DNA from: JAGVPT01 sp964384415
GTDB lineage: Bacteria > Bacteroidota > Ignavibacteria > UBA10030 > UBA8401
Direction of reading: 5' to 3'
Assembly: GCA_964384415.1 (NCBI GenBank)
Contig: CAYLMV010000114.1
Span: 1-11,904 of the forward strand
DNA length: 11,904 bases
The notes under the pieces were generated by a model. The model was not told the DNA's origin. It did no database searches and saw nothing but the letters and a program-made list of their open reading frames with translations. Position 1 is the stretch's first letter. Every line of letters starts with the position of its first letter. The translations under genes and the position numbers were made by a program. This document shows positions 1 to 7,310 of the stretch, piece after piece.

Positions 1-80
1 ACGTTATAAAAGAAAGTGAAGTTGAAATCTCATGATCGATGGGATTCTATGGGTAGTTAGCGTTGATTCTTTTCATCCGG

Positions 81-114
81 AAGAGGGAATGGTCATTCCC
101 TCTTTTCTTTTTTT
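81..114 (+). terminator. Rho-independent terminator upstream of lpdA
   Basis: A perfect inverted repeat pairs 81-91 with 94-104 (11 bp, or 10 bp closing a GGTC tetraloop). A T-rich run, interrupted by one C, follows to 114. The stem is not G/C-only but is long and perfect. It probably ends the transcript of a gene lying mostly left of the window. Frame 3 is open from base 3 to a TGA at 33-35, which could be that gene's C-terminus, but 11 codons cannot be identified. The tract ends directly at the lpdA ribosome binding site, so lpdA transcription must either start very close by or read through. Confidence 0.8.
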
Positions 115-120
115 AAGAGG
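115..120 (+). promoter_or_regulatory. Ribosome binding site of lpdA
   Basis: AAGAGG lies 5 nt before the ATG at 126. It supports that start, which also gives the normal N-terminus of the family just before the first Rossmann motif. Confidence 0.65.
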
Positions 121-125
121 AACTC

Positions 126-1517
<1,392 letters not shown>

Positions 1518-1539
1518 ATGCAGGCCACTGTCCTGAATT

Positions 1540-1645
1540 GGAACTCTTTTTGAAAGAGTCCCGAAGGGACGACATGTCTGTAGAACAAGAAATTCAAAAT
1601 TTCCCAGAGCTCCGTCAGGAGCGAAATATCAAATTGTTCGAGATT
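1540..1645 (+). repeat. Two tandem hairpin-bearing repeat-like units
   Basis: Two related units lie about 50 nt apart in the lpdA-lipB gap. The first carries the stem GTCCC (1558-1562) / GGGAC (1566-1570) with loop GAA. The second carries GCTCC (1609-1613) / GGAGC (1618-1622) with loop GTCA. Both stems are preceded by GA and followed by CGA and then similar A/T-rich sequence. The stem bases differ between units but pairing is kept. A third stem, 1543-1549 / 1553-1559, abuts the first. No T tract follows, so this is not a simple terminator. It resembles a dispersed intergenic palindromic repeat, but only this window could be inspected. Confidence 0.5.
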
Positions 1646-1696
1646 CTACTGATACAGGAATTAGTTGCCGGAATGAAATTGTCCTTTACAATATGA
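1574..1696 (+). CDS. Possible small ORF (40 aa) overlapping the lipB start
   Basis: An ATG at 1574 opens 40 codons that end in TGA at 1694-1696, so its stop overlaps the lipB ATG in an ATGA arrangement. AAGGGA at 1564-1569 lies 4 nt before the start and could act as a ribosome binding site. The predicted peptide begins MSVEQEIQNF, is rich in Glu, Gln, Ile and Leu, and has no signal peptide or membrane segment. I recognise no family. Against it: the reading frame runs through the second hairpin unit, and a stop-free run this short is common by chance. If translated, it could couple translation to lipB, which has no convincing ribosome binding site of its own. Confidence 0.22.
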   Translation: MSVEQEIQNFPELRQERNIKLFEILLIQELVAGMKLSFTI

Positions 1697-2409
1697 ACCG
1701 ACTTCTGACCGTGAATCTCGGCCGTACTCGCTACGCTGATGCATGGGCGCTGCAGCGGAAAGTCTTCGCTGCTCGCCTGGCAGGGCGCGTGCCCGACGTG
1801 CTGCTCCTGACGGAGCATGAGCCGGTTTACACGCTCGGGAAAGGGTCGGACGCGAATCATCTTCTCGCAAATGATGTTGAATTGAAAGAGAAGAAAATTG
1901 ATCTGTTCAATATCGACCGGGGAGGAGACGTTACGTTCCATGGACCCGGCCAACTGGTTGGCTATCCGATCATCGATCTTAGCGCTCATTACCAGGACAT
2001 CCACCGCTACCTGCGGGATATTGAAGAAGTGCTGATCCGCACCGTTGCGGACTTCGGCGTGTCCGCATCGCGGTCGGAGGGGTTGACGGGCGTATGGGTG
2101 AAGAACGACAAAGTCGCAGCGATTGGCGTGAAGGTGAGCCGGTGGATTACGATGCACGGCTTCGCGTTGAATGTTAACACCGATCTCGCGTATTTCGACC
2201 GGATTATTCCTTGCGGAATTTTCCATAAAGGGGTGACCTCGCTTCGAAATGTTCTCGGCGTCGAACTCGCGATCGATGACGTGGCAGCATCGGTCGTTCA
2301 CAACTTTGAATCTGTATTCTCAGTCGCATCGCAACCAACGGTGCTCAATGAGCTTCTTTCGGGCGAACATCTCGAAAGCGCTTCTGTTGTTGATGAGAGG
2401 ATTTCATGA
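1693..2409 (+). CDS. lipB: Lipoyl(octanoyl) transferase
   Basis: LipB transfers octanoyl from octanoyl-acyl carrier protein to the target lysine of E2 and other lipoyl domains, the first step of endogenous lipoate synthesis. The protein has 238 residues. It shows the signature RGGDVTFHGPGQ at 76-87. Lys140 lies in the KVAAIG segment and Cys174 in IIPCG. Their 34-residue separation matches the Cys/Lys dyad of characterised LipB enzymes. The start gives the family's normal N-terminus (MNRLLTVNLGRTRY). The last 25 or so residues extend beyond the E. coli protein and look unconserved. No Shine-Dalgarno is evident at 1680-1692. The 3' end overlaps the next gene by 4 nt, so the two are probably translationally coupled, which pairs lipoylation with a lipoate-dependent enzyme. 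Confidence 0.95.
   Translation: MNRLLTVNLGRTRYADAWALQRKVFAARLAGRVPDVLLLTEHEPVYTLGKGSDANHLLANDVELKEKKIDLFNIDRGGDVTFHGPGQLVGYPIIDLSAHYQDIHRYLRDIEEVLIRTVADFGVSASRSEGLTGVWVKNDKVAAIGVKVSRWITMHGFALNVNTDLAYFDRIIPCGIFHKGVTSLRNVLGVELAIDDVAASVVHNFESVFSVASQPTVLNELLSGEHLESASVVDERIS
2395..2400 (+). promoter_or_regulatory. Ribosome binding site of fused E1, inside lipB
   Basis: GAGAGG lies within the last codons of lipB, 5 nt before the ATG at 2406. Together with the ATGA stop/start overlap it supports that start for the fused E1 gene. Confidence 0.6.
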
Positions 2410-4502
2410 CAACGAAAAAGAATGTGCTGACGGTCCATCAACATGATTTCTCAGCCGATCGTGAATTGAAAAGCGTCACCCTCACGAACGCTGCGAACGG
2501 GCAATTGACCAACGAACAGATGGTCCGGGCCTACCGCACCATGTATCTCTCCCGTTACTTCGATGAAAAATCGATGATCCTGCTGAAGCAGGGGAAGATC
2601 CACTTTCACATTGGCGGACCCGGTCATGAGGCCTGCCAGGTCGCGGCGGCGATGGCATTAAAACCGGGCTACGACTGGGCGTATCCCTATTACCGCGACC
2701 TCGCCTTTGCGCTGCAGTACGGATCGACAGCGTACGAGGTTTTTCTTGAATCGATGCACCGCCTTGGCGGACCCAGCTCGAACGGCCGCCAGATGCCCTC
2801 GCATTATGGAAACAAATCGCTCCGCATTCCGGCGCAATCGAGTCCGACGGGAACTCAGTTCCTGCAGGCTGTCGGCACAGCAATGGGCGCGGTGAAGGAC
2901 GGGTCGGATGAGGTTGTCTATGTCTCCTCAGGCGAAGGAGCAACGAGCGAAGGCGAATTCAGCGAAGCATTGAACTGGGCCAGCCGCGCCAAGTATCCGG
3001 TTGTTTTTTTGATTCAAAATAATGGATATGCAATCTCCGTTCCGGTGAAAGACCAGATTGCCGGATGTTCTATCTCCGAATTGACAAGCGGCTACCCGAA
3101 CCTGCTCCGAATCCACATAGACGGGACCGATTTCACGGCTTCCTATCGCGCCGCCCGCGAAGCGGTGAATCATGCGCGTTCGGGACAAGGTCCGAGTCTG
3201 ATCGAAGCCGATGTCGTACGGCTCTTTCCGCATTCATCGTCGGACGATGCGAAGAAGTATCTTGTTGCCGAAGAACTCGAACGAAACCGGCGGCGCGATC
3301 CTCTCCCGAAACTCGAAAGAACCATGCTCGACGCTGGTATCGTTTCGGAGGCGGAGCTTGATGAACTCCGTTCAGAGGTCAAGAGAGAAGTGGACGAGGC
3401 GGCCGAGAAGGCAATGGCGCAGCCGAGTCCGTCCGCAGAGACGGCAGAGCGAAATGTCTATTCACCGAATATCATCGTCCGGACGGAAACCGAACCGCAC
3501 GCGGCGCTCGATGGGAAAAATATCGTTCTCGTGGATGCCATCAACCATGCCCTCCACGAAGAAATGAAGTTCAATCCGAAGATGCTCGTGTATGGAGAGG
3601 ACGTTGCAGGGAGCAAAGGGGGCGTCTTCACTGCGACGAAGGGATTGACCGCCGAGTTTGGCGAGGACCGCGCGTTCAATTCCCAATTGGCCGAGGCCAG
3701 CATCGTGGGCACCGCCATCGGTCTGGCGATACGAGGATACAAGCCAGTCGTCGAGATCCAGTTCGGCGATTACATCTGGCCTTCGTTTATGCAGTTCAAG
3801 GATGAACTCGTACAGCTGCGATACAGGTCGGACGGAAATTTTTCCTGTCCGGTCGTGGTTCGGGTTGCCGTCGGAGGATACATCAGAGGAGGATTGTATC
3901 ACAGTCAGAGTATCGAAGGATTCTTTGCTCACATGCCCGGGCTCTGGATCGCAATGCCTTCGAATGCGGCCGATGCAAAGGGACTGCTGAAGACCGCTTG
4001 CCGCGAGGAAAATCCGGTGCTCTTTTGCGAGCACAAGGGACTCTATCGTCAGGGTTTCGCGTCCAGCCCCGAGCCGGATGAGAACTACCTGCTTCCTTTC
4101 GGCAGTGCAAAAATCAAAAAGGAAGGTTCCGATGTCACCGTTGTCACGTGGGGTATGATGGTGCAGCGATCGCTCGAAGCGGCGAAGAAGCTGGAGACTC
4201 ACGGCGTAAACGTGGAAGTTATCGACCTTCGCACGATTTGTCCCTGGGACAAAGAAACAGTCCTGACGTCTGTCAAGAAGACGGGGAAGGCGCTCATCGT
4301 GCATGAGGACACACGCACCGGCGGGTTCGGAGCAGAGATCGGTTCGGTGATCGCGGAGGAGTGCTTCCAGTGGCTTGACGGTCCGGTAACGAGGGTTGCC
4401 GCTAAAGATGCGCCGATCCCCTTCGCGCCGGCGCTCGAGAATGCGATTCTTCCGCAGGAAAGCGACATCACATCCGCGTTGGAAAAACTGGCCGCCTTTT
4501 AG
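2406..4502 (+). CDS. Fused alpha-beta E1 of branched-chain 2-oxoacid dehydrogenase
   Basis: This thiamine-diphosphate enzyme would decarboxylate 2-oxoacids, probably those from Val, Leu and Ile, and reductively acylate the lipoyl group of E2. The 698 residues join two chains that are separate in most organisms. The alpha-type part spans about 35-340 and the beta-type part about 370-698, joined by a Glu/Ala/Pro-rich linker. The alpha part has HIGGPGHEA (68-76) and the ThDP motif GEG (176-178) followed after 26 residues by NN (205-206). Its first motif has Glu where Asp is usual. The phosphorylation-loop region reads HSSSDD (276-281), as in branched-chain E1 rather than pyruvate E1. The beta part has YGEDV (396-400), the AEAS segment (429-432) in place of the usual TEAG/SEAG, and HSQSIEGFFAHMPG (499-512). 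The gene sits between lipB and an E2. Substrate is inferred, not shown. Confidence 0.9.
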   Translation: MTTKKNVLTVHQHDFSADRELKSVTLTNAANGQLTNEQMVRAYRTMYLSRYFDEKSMILLKQGKIHFHIGGPGHEACQVAAAMALKPGYDWAYPYYRDLAFALQYGSTAYEVFLESMHRLGGPSSNGRQMPSHYGNKSLRIPAQSSPTGTQFLQAVGTAMGAVKDGSDEVVYVSSGEGATSEGEFSEALNWASRAKYPVVFLIQNNGYAISVPVKDQIAGCSISELTSGYPNLLRIHIDGTDFTASYRAAREAVNHARSGQGPSLIEADVVRLFPHSSSDDAKKYLVAEELERNRRRDPLPKLERTMLDAGIVSEAELDELRSEVKREVDEAAEKAMAQPSPSAETAERNVYSPNIIVRTETEPHAALDGKNIVLVDAINHALHEEMKFNPKMLVYGEDVAGSKGGVFTATKGLTAEFGEDRAFNSQLAEASIVGTAIGLAIRGYKPVVEIQFGDYIWPSFMQFKDELVQLRYRSDGNFSCPVVVRVAVGGYIRGGLYHSQSIEGFFAHMPGLWIAMPSNAADAKGLLKTACREENPVLFCEHKGLYRQGFASSPEPDENYLLPFGSAKIKKEGSDVTVVTWGMMVQRSLEAAKKLETHGVNVEVIDLRTICPWDKETVLTSVKKTGKALIVHEDTRTGGFGAEIGSVIAEECFQWLDGPVTRVAAKDAPIPFAPALENAILPQESDITSALEKLAAF

Positions 4503-4576
4503 GCCGCCAGAAAATTTTGAAATACAAAAAGTAGTTCACAGCACCTCGCTGACGTAAATATCATCGTGATCTGACT

Positions 4577-5821
4577 ATGGCTATCGTAGACGTCGTCATG
4601 CCTCAAATGGGCGAGAGTATCGCCGAAGGGACGATTACGAAATGGTACAAAAAGGTGGGCGAGAAGATCGGGAAGGATGAAACGCTGCTGGAGATAAGCA
4701 CGGACAAAGTTGATTCCGAGATCCCTTCGCCTTCAGCTGGCGTCGTCGCAGAACTTCTTTTTCCGGAACAGAAGACAGTCGATGTCCACACCGTCATCGC
4801 TCGAATCCAGACCGATGTTAACGCTCCGCTGGTGAAACGCGAATACTCCGCAGAGACCGTCGTCGAAACAAGAACGTCGGACGCGGCTCCGGCCCAGCAG
4901 CCCTCATCCGGGACCGGACGGCCGACGAACGGAACTCCCGACTCCGGTGCATTCTATTCGCCGCTTGTGCTGAATATTGCGCGCACAGAAGGAATTTCTC
5001 TCAGCGAGTTGGAGAGTATTCACGGAACAGGGGCGAGCGGACGGGTGAGCAAGAAGGATATTCTCGACTACGTCGAAAGCAAGCGATCGGCTAAGGCCAG
5101 ACCCGCGCAGCCGGCAGCCCCTTTAGGCGAAGTAGAAATTGTGAAAATGGACACCATGCGGAAGGCTATCGCCGAACACATGGTGAGAAGCATTCACACT
5201 GCTGCCCATGTCGGATCGGTCACCGAGGCCGACGTCAGCAAGATTGCTGCCTACCGGGAGAAGCACAAAGCGGAATTCGAGAAGGAGGAGGGATTCAAGC
5301 TCACGTATACTCCATTTTTCGTCGACGCCGTCGTGAGAGCGCTGAAAGATTTTCCCCTCGTGAACTGTTCGATCGAAGGAGACTCGATCATCCTCCGGAA
5401 GGATATCAATGTTGGAGTTGCTGTTGCGCTGGAAAATGGCTTAATTGTTCCCGTCATAAAAAACGCAGCCGCCAAAGATTTTTCCTCTCTTGCACGCGCC
5501 GTGAACGACCTTTCGAACCGCGCAAGGACCAAGAAACTCTTACCGGACGAAGTTCATGGCGGGACGTTCACCATCACAAACCCTGGAATATTCGGAAACC
5601 TTTACGGATTTCCGATCATCAATCAACCCCAAGTGGCAATTCTCGGCGTGGGCGCAATCAAGAAGCGTCCGGTGGTGATCGACGACGCCATCGCAATCCG
5701 TTCGATGGTCTACATTTCGATGTCGTACGACCACCGTATTATCGACGGAGCGCTGGGAGGGAAGTTCTTGGAGCGCATTGTGAATTGCTTGGAAGGATTT
5801 AATCCAGGAATCATGGAATAG
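4577..5821 (+). CDS. Dihydrolipoyl acyltransferase (E2), probable partner of fused E1
   Basis: This is the core subunit that takes the acyl group from E1 on its lipoyl arm and passes it to CoA. It has 414 residues in the standard order. One lipoyl domain spans about 1-78, with Lys44 in STDKVDSEIPSP. An Ala/Pro/Thr-rich linker follows. The peripheral-subunit-binding domain spans about 126-168 and contains GTGASGRVSKKDI. The catalytic domain spans about 185-414, with His386 and Asp390 in SYDHRIIDG. The DKV lipoyl motif suits branched-chain or 2-oxoglutarate E2 proteins better than pyruvate E2. No 2-oxoglutarate-type E1 (usually over 900 residues) is present, so the gene context favours a branched-chain complex. 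It lies 74 nt after the fused E1, and no strong ribosome binding site is visible before its ATG. Confidence 0.9.
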   Translation: MAIVDVVMPQMGESIAEGTITKWYKKVGEKIGKDETLLEISTDKVDSEIPSPSAGVVAELLFPEQKTVDVHTVIARIQTDVNAPLVKREYSAETVVETRTSDAAPAQQPSSGTGRPTNGTPDSGAFYSPLVLNIARTEGISLSELESIHGTGASGRVSKKDILDYVESKRSAKARPAQPAAPLGEVEIVKMDTMRKAIAEHMVRSIHTAAHVGSVTEADVSKIAAYREKHKAEFEKEEGFKLTYTPFFVDAVVRALKDFPLVNCSIEGDSIILRKDINVGVAVALENGLIVPVIKNAAAKDFSSLARAVNDLSNRARTKKLLPDEVHGGTFTITNPGIFGNLYGFPIINQPQVAILGVGAIKKRPVVIDDAIAIRSMVYISMSYDHRIIDGALGGKFLERIVNCLEGFNPGIME

Positions 5822-5827
5822 AAATTA

Positions 5828-5885
5828 AGAATTATGAATTAAGGATTAAGAGGACCGTTAACAATTTTTCATAATTCATAATTCT
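5828..5885. repeat. AT-rich 14-bp inverted repeat between E2 and lipA
   Basis: Bases 5828-5841 and 5872-5885 are perfect reverse complements (14 bp) separated by 30 nt. The left arm lies inside a run of ATTAAGAATT / GAATTAAGGATTAAG near-duplications. The sequence fills most of the 81-nt gap and begins only 7 nt after the E2 stop. It is far more AT-rich than its surroundings. It could form a stem in the mRNA, but there is no U tract of terminator type. It looks like a copy of a simple intergenic repeat of the AATTATGAATT type, though copy number cannot be judged from this window. Confidence 0.75.
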
Positions 5886-5902
5886 GACTTCTTACTTAAA
5901 AA

Positions 5903-6769
5903 ATGGAAACAACAGTCAAAGAACTAAGCACATTACCTCGCAAGCCCGAATGGCTCAAAGCACGCGTGCCGGGGGGCGAAAACTATGCGGCGCTGCGCAA
6001 TCTCATCGACAGCCGCGGACTTCACACGGTTTGTCAGGAGGCGCGATGTCCGAATATGGGCGAGTGCTGGAACTCGGGAACGGCGACCTTTATGATCCTG
6101 GGTGATACGTGTACGCGCAGCTGCGGATTCTGTGCAGTCAAGACAGGCCGTGCCGAATTCCTTGACAAGGATGAACCTCGCCGGGTCGGAGAAGCCGTCG
6201 CGACTATGAAACTTAGACATGCCGTCATCACGTCTGTCAATCGGGATGAGTTGTTTGACGGCGGCGCCCAGATATTTGCCGATACCATCCGTGAAATTCG
6301 AAGCCATCTGCCCGAGTGCCGCATTGAAGTGCTCATCCCCGATTTCCAGGGGAGCGAGGCGGCCTTGAACATCGTTCTGGATGCGCAGCCGGATATTCTC
6401 AATCACAACACTGAAACGGTGCCTCGGCTATACAAAACTGTCCGGCCTCAGGCGCAGTACAACCGCTCGCTCGAGCTCCTCTTCCGCGCAAAGGAAAAAG
6501 GCTTTCTCACGAAATCCGGATTGATGGTCGGGCTTGGGGAGACGATGGAAGAAGTGGTTGATACGATGAGCGATCTTCGCGAAGTTCAATGCGATATCCT
6601 GACGATCGGTCAATACCTTCAGCCGACAAAGGAGCACCTTCCGGTCGAACGGTTTGTGCATCCCGACGAGTTCGCGACGCTGAAGCGCACCGGACTCGAG
6701 ATGGGATTCCGTTATGTCGAGTCGGGACCGCTGGTCCGGAGTTCGTATCACGCCGCAGGACAAGTGTAG
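5903..6769 (+). CDS. lipA: Lipoyl synthase (radical SAM)
   Basis: LipA inserts sulfur at C6 and C8 of the octanoyl chain that LipB attaches, making lipoyl. The 288 residues are a normal length. It carries both iron-sulfur motifs. The auxiliary-cluster Cys44, Cys49 and Cys55 lie in CQEARCPNMGEC, and the radical SAM Cys70, Cys74 and Cys77 lie in CTRSCGFC. The C-terminus has the conserved RSSYHA at 279-284, whose serine ligates the auxiliary cluster in studied enzymes. Other landmarks are VTSVNRDEL and the NHNTETVPRLY segment. The ATG at 5903 is preceded by A-rich sequence without a clear Shine-Dalgarno. The gene completes lipoate synthesis next to the E2 proteins it modifies. Confidence 0.97.
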   Translation: METTVKELSTLPRKPEWLKARVPGGENYAALRNLIDSRGLHTVCQEARCPNMGECWNSGTATFMILGDTCTRSCGFCAVKTGRAEFLDKDEPRRVGEAVATMKLRHAVITSVNRDELFDGGAQIFADTIREIRSHLPECRIEVLIPDFQGSEAALNIVLDAQPDILNHNTETVPRLYKTVRPQAQYNRSLELLFRAKEKGFLTKSGLMVGLGETMEEVVDTMSDLREVQCDILTIGQYLQPTKEHLPVERFVHPDEFATLKRTGLEMGFRYVESGPLVRSSYHAAGQV

Positions 6770-6783
6770 ATGCTCTAGAACAG

Positions 6784-6809
6784 ACCGCAAACACGCGAAG
6801 GGCGCGAAG
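6784..6809. repeat. Left copy of 26-nt repeat bounding the GxxExxY unit
   Basis: The reverse complement of this stretch matches 7235-7260 at 21 of 26 positions. It begins 14 nt after the lipA stop. It is G/A-rich (GCGAAG occurs twice) and resembles the gcgaag/cgttctt-type repeats often seen around GxxExxY genes. Its orientation is opposite to the other two copies in the window. Confidence 0.65.
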
Positions 6810-6825
6810 AAAAGAGTTCGGGGGA

Positions 6826-7215
6826 ATGGGCCAGGACAAAGAATATTGAAGAGATTGCAACCATCATTGTAGACACTGCTATCAAGGGACATAAAGCCCT
6901 CGGCCCCGGCTTATTGGAGTCTACGTATCAAAAGTGCCACGTGCATGAACTCCGAAATCGCGGACTCCGAGCAGAAACCGAAGTAACTTTCCCGATAATC
7001 TACGATGGTGAGAGTATCGACGCTGGCTATAGGATTGATACACTTGTCGAAAATCTGGTGGCAATTGAAAACAAAGCTGTCGAACAGATGCTGCCGCTTC
7101 ATGAATCGCAATTATTAACATACCTTAGGTTGAGAAATCTTCGCTTGGGATTCCTTCTCAACTGGACGTCGTATTGATGAAGCGAGGAATCAAGAGGATG
7201 GTGAACTGGTTTTAG
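6826..7215 (+). pseudogene. GxxExxY family protein (PD-(D/E)XK nuclease-like), frameshifted
   Basis: The core frame is open from 6779 to a TGA at 7175-7177 and contains the name-giving motif GLLESTY. It also has a nuclease-like D...ExK pattern (AGYRID, then IENKAVE) and the conserved LPLHESQLLTYLRL. This frame has no ATG. The only suitable ATG (6826) is in another frame and is rejoined by removing one A from the AAA at 6838-6840. At the 3' end the core frame stops early, but adding one G to TGGAC (7163-7167) restores the usual C-terminal sequence DVVLMKRGIKRMVNWF, ending in TAG at 7213-7215. The restored protein would have about 129 residues, close to the family norm. Function in the family is not established. 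A shortened product from TTG at 6914 is possible but would lack the N-terminal helix. Confidence 0.8.
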
Positions 7216-7234
7216 AAACAGATTACAAAACCTT

Positions 7235-7260
7235 CTTTGCGTTCTTCGCGTCTTGGCGGT
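7235..7260. repeat. Right copy of 26-nt repeat bounding the GxxExxY unit
   Basis: This copy is inverted relative to 6784-6809 (21 of 26 identical) and in direct orientation with 9358-9383 (19 of 26 identical). A T-rich run follows at 7261-7271. It lies 19 nt after the restored stop of the GxxExxY gene, so the two inverted copies closely bracket that gene. Confidence 0.65.
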
Positions 7261-7269
7261 TTTCTTTTT

Positions 7270-7286
7270 TTACACAAGAAGTGTAA
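7270..7286 (+). other. Small hairpin in the pdhA leader
   Basis: TTACAC (7270-7275) pairs with GTGTAA (7281-7286) around the loop AAGAA, 14 nt before the pdhA ribosome binding site. A T run lies on its 5' side only, so it is not a + strand terminator. Any regulatory role is unsupported. Confidence 0.3.
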
Positions 7287-7299
7287 GTGATTCTATCAT

Positions 7300-7305
7300 A
7301 AGGAG
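7300..7305 (+). promoter_or_regulatory. Ribosome binding site of pdhA
   Basis: AAGGAG lies 5 nt before the ATG at 7311. It is the closest match to the Shine-Dalgarno consensus in the window and fixes the pdhA start. Confidence 0.8.
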
Positions 7306-7310
7306 AACTA

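Noticed and set aside
1665..1692. Promoter-like TTGCCG, 16 nt, TACAAT just before lipB
   Set aside because: Transcription would start inside the lipB coding region, so it could not serve the chosen start, which is supported by family alignment.
1673..1696. Seven-codon leader peptide directly before lipB
   Set aside because: It is only the in-frame tail of the 40-codon ORF from 1574, and no ribosome binding site precedes its ATG.
1615..2301. A 228-codon open frame on the - strand opposite lipB
   Set aside because: It is a shadow of lipB, which carries all its family motifs; the antisense product has no recognisable features.
3462..4304. A 280-codon open frame on the - strand inside the fused E1 gene
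   Set aside because: It is antisense to a conserved catalytic domain, and its translation shows no motif or plausible composition.
7269..7299. TTTACA and TATCAT as a pdhA promoter
   Set aside because: The spacer is 19 nt, the first box overlaps a small hairpin, and the distance to the ribosome binding site is almost nil; support is too weak.
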